From Planctomycetes bacterium RIFOXYC2_FULL_41_27 (lineage in GTDB: Bacteria; Planctomycetota; Brocadiia; Brocadiales; Brocadiaceae), in assembly GCA_001828645.1 (NCBI GenBank), contig MHZD01000153.1:1-5537 (forward strand): a DNA stretch of 5,537 nucleotides, given 5' to 3'. Shown in pieces: positions 5,253 to 5,537 of this stretch. The position numbers and the translations under genes were made by a program. A model generated the notes under the pieces. It had not been told where the DNA came from. It did not search any database and worked only from the letters and a program-made list of their open reading frames with translations. The first letter of the stretch is position 1. Each line of letters starts with the position of its first letter.

Positions 5253-5537
5253 CTAAAGTGTCAGCAACCTCATAATGTCATTGCGTGTGGCATATATTAC
5301 CAGGGTAATAATAAGGCCAAAGCCGATATATTGGGCGATAGAGAGCGTCCTTTGGCTCACGGGAGACCCCTTGATTCGTTCGATTGCCAGGAACAGCAAG
5401 TGTCCCCCATCCAGCACCGGAATAGGTAAGATATTTAAAAGCGCAAGCTGAAGGCTCAGGATGCCCAGGAAATACACCAGCTTACCAAAGCCCACATTTG
5501 CTGATTCATACGAAGCCTGAGCAATGAGGATAATCCC
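5253..5537 (-). CDS. rseP: RseP-type site-2 intramembrane metalloprotease, C-terminal 94 residues
   Basis: The frame is open to the right edge, so the gene begins outside the window; a GTG at 5495 is internal. The visible part begins GIILIAQASYESANVGFGK. A hydrophobic helix then leads into NILPIPVLDGGHLLF, the signature of family M50B proteases in which the LDG aspartate is the third zinc ligand. The HExxH motif would be upstream, outside the window. After an amphipathic stretch (ERIKGSPVSQRTLS) a last membrane helix, IAQYIGFGLIITLVIYA, and a short tail end the protein, as in RseP/RIP proteases. The enzyme works in the inner membrane. In well-studied relatives it cleaves anti-sigma factors within the membrane after a first periplasmic cut; the substrate here is unknown. 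The stop is 182 bp upstream of the activator gene start, with the repeat element between. Confidence 0.93.
   Translation of the reverse strand, partial: GIILIAQASYESANVGFGKLVYFLGILSLQLALLNILPIPVLDGGHLLFLAIERIKGSPVSQRTLSIAQYIGFGLIITLVIYATRNDIMRLLTL

Overview
The window is a stretch of bacterial chromosome with moderate GC content and compact genes separated by gaps of 50 to about 210 bp. No gap exceeds 300 bp. There is no transposase, phage gene, tRNA, rRNA or CRISPR array. The gene content (PPC/DUF296 protein, nitroreductase, FHA-GAF sigma-54 activator, RseP-type protease) together with two kinds of intergenic repeat (a G/C-run hairpin element with a GAGCTC-centred core, and period-9 'CACAGAG/CGCAGAG' tracts) reminds me of anammox planctomycetes (Brocadia/Kuenenia type). 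Other Planctomycetota, Nitrospirota or Desulfobacterota remain possible. The taxonomic call is an impression, not a result.

Left part (1-1406). A truncated nucleoside/cytosine deaminase-type gene runs leftward off the edge. It is divergent from a rightward PPC-domain gene (309-743), and the intergenic gap holds what look like overlapping back-to-back sigma-70 promoters. A rightward FMN nitroreductase gene (894-1406) follows after a repeat-bearing spacer.

Middle (1407-3088). The convergent gap is almost filled by a nested palindromic element (1419-1582). Beyond it, reading leftward, is a gene for a 491-residue exported protein: signal peptide, a carboxypeptidase-regulatory-like beta-sandwich domain, a Pro/Thr linker and a large C-terminal domain that I cannot name.

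Right part (3139-5537). A leftward gene for a 643-residue sigma-54 enhancer-binding protein (FHA, GAF, AAA+, Fis-type HTH; no receiver domain) lies 50 bp upstream of the exported-protein gene and probably shares its transcript. A second, shorter copy of the palindromic element separates it from the 3' end of an rseP-like intramembrane metalloprotease gene that enters from the right edge.

The most interesting unit is the regulator plus exported-protein pair, bracketed by direct copies of the same repeat. The FHA domain suggests input from a Ser/Thr kinase, and the AAA+ core suggests control of sigma-54 promoters. I saw no sigma-54 promoter in this window, so its targets are probably elsewhere. 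Any functional link to RseP is only positional.
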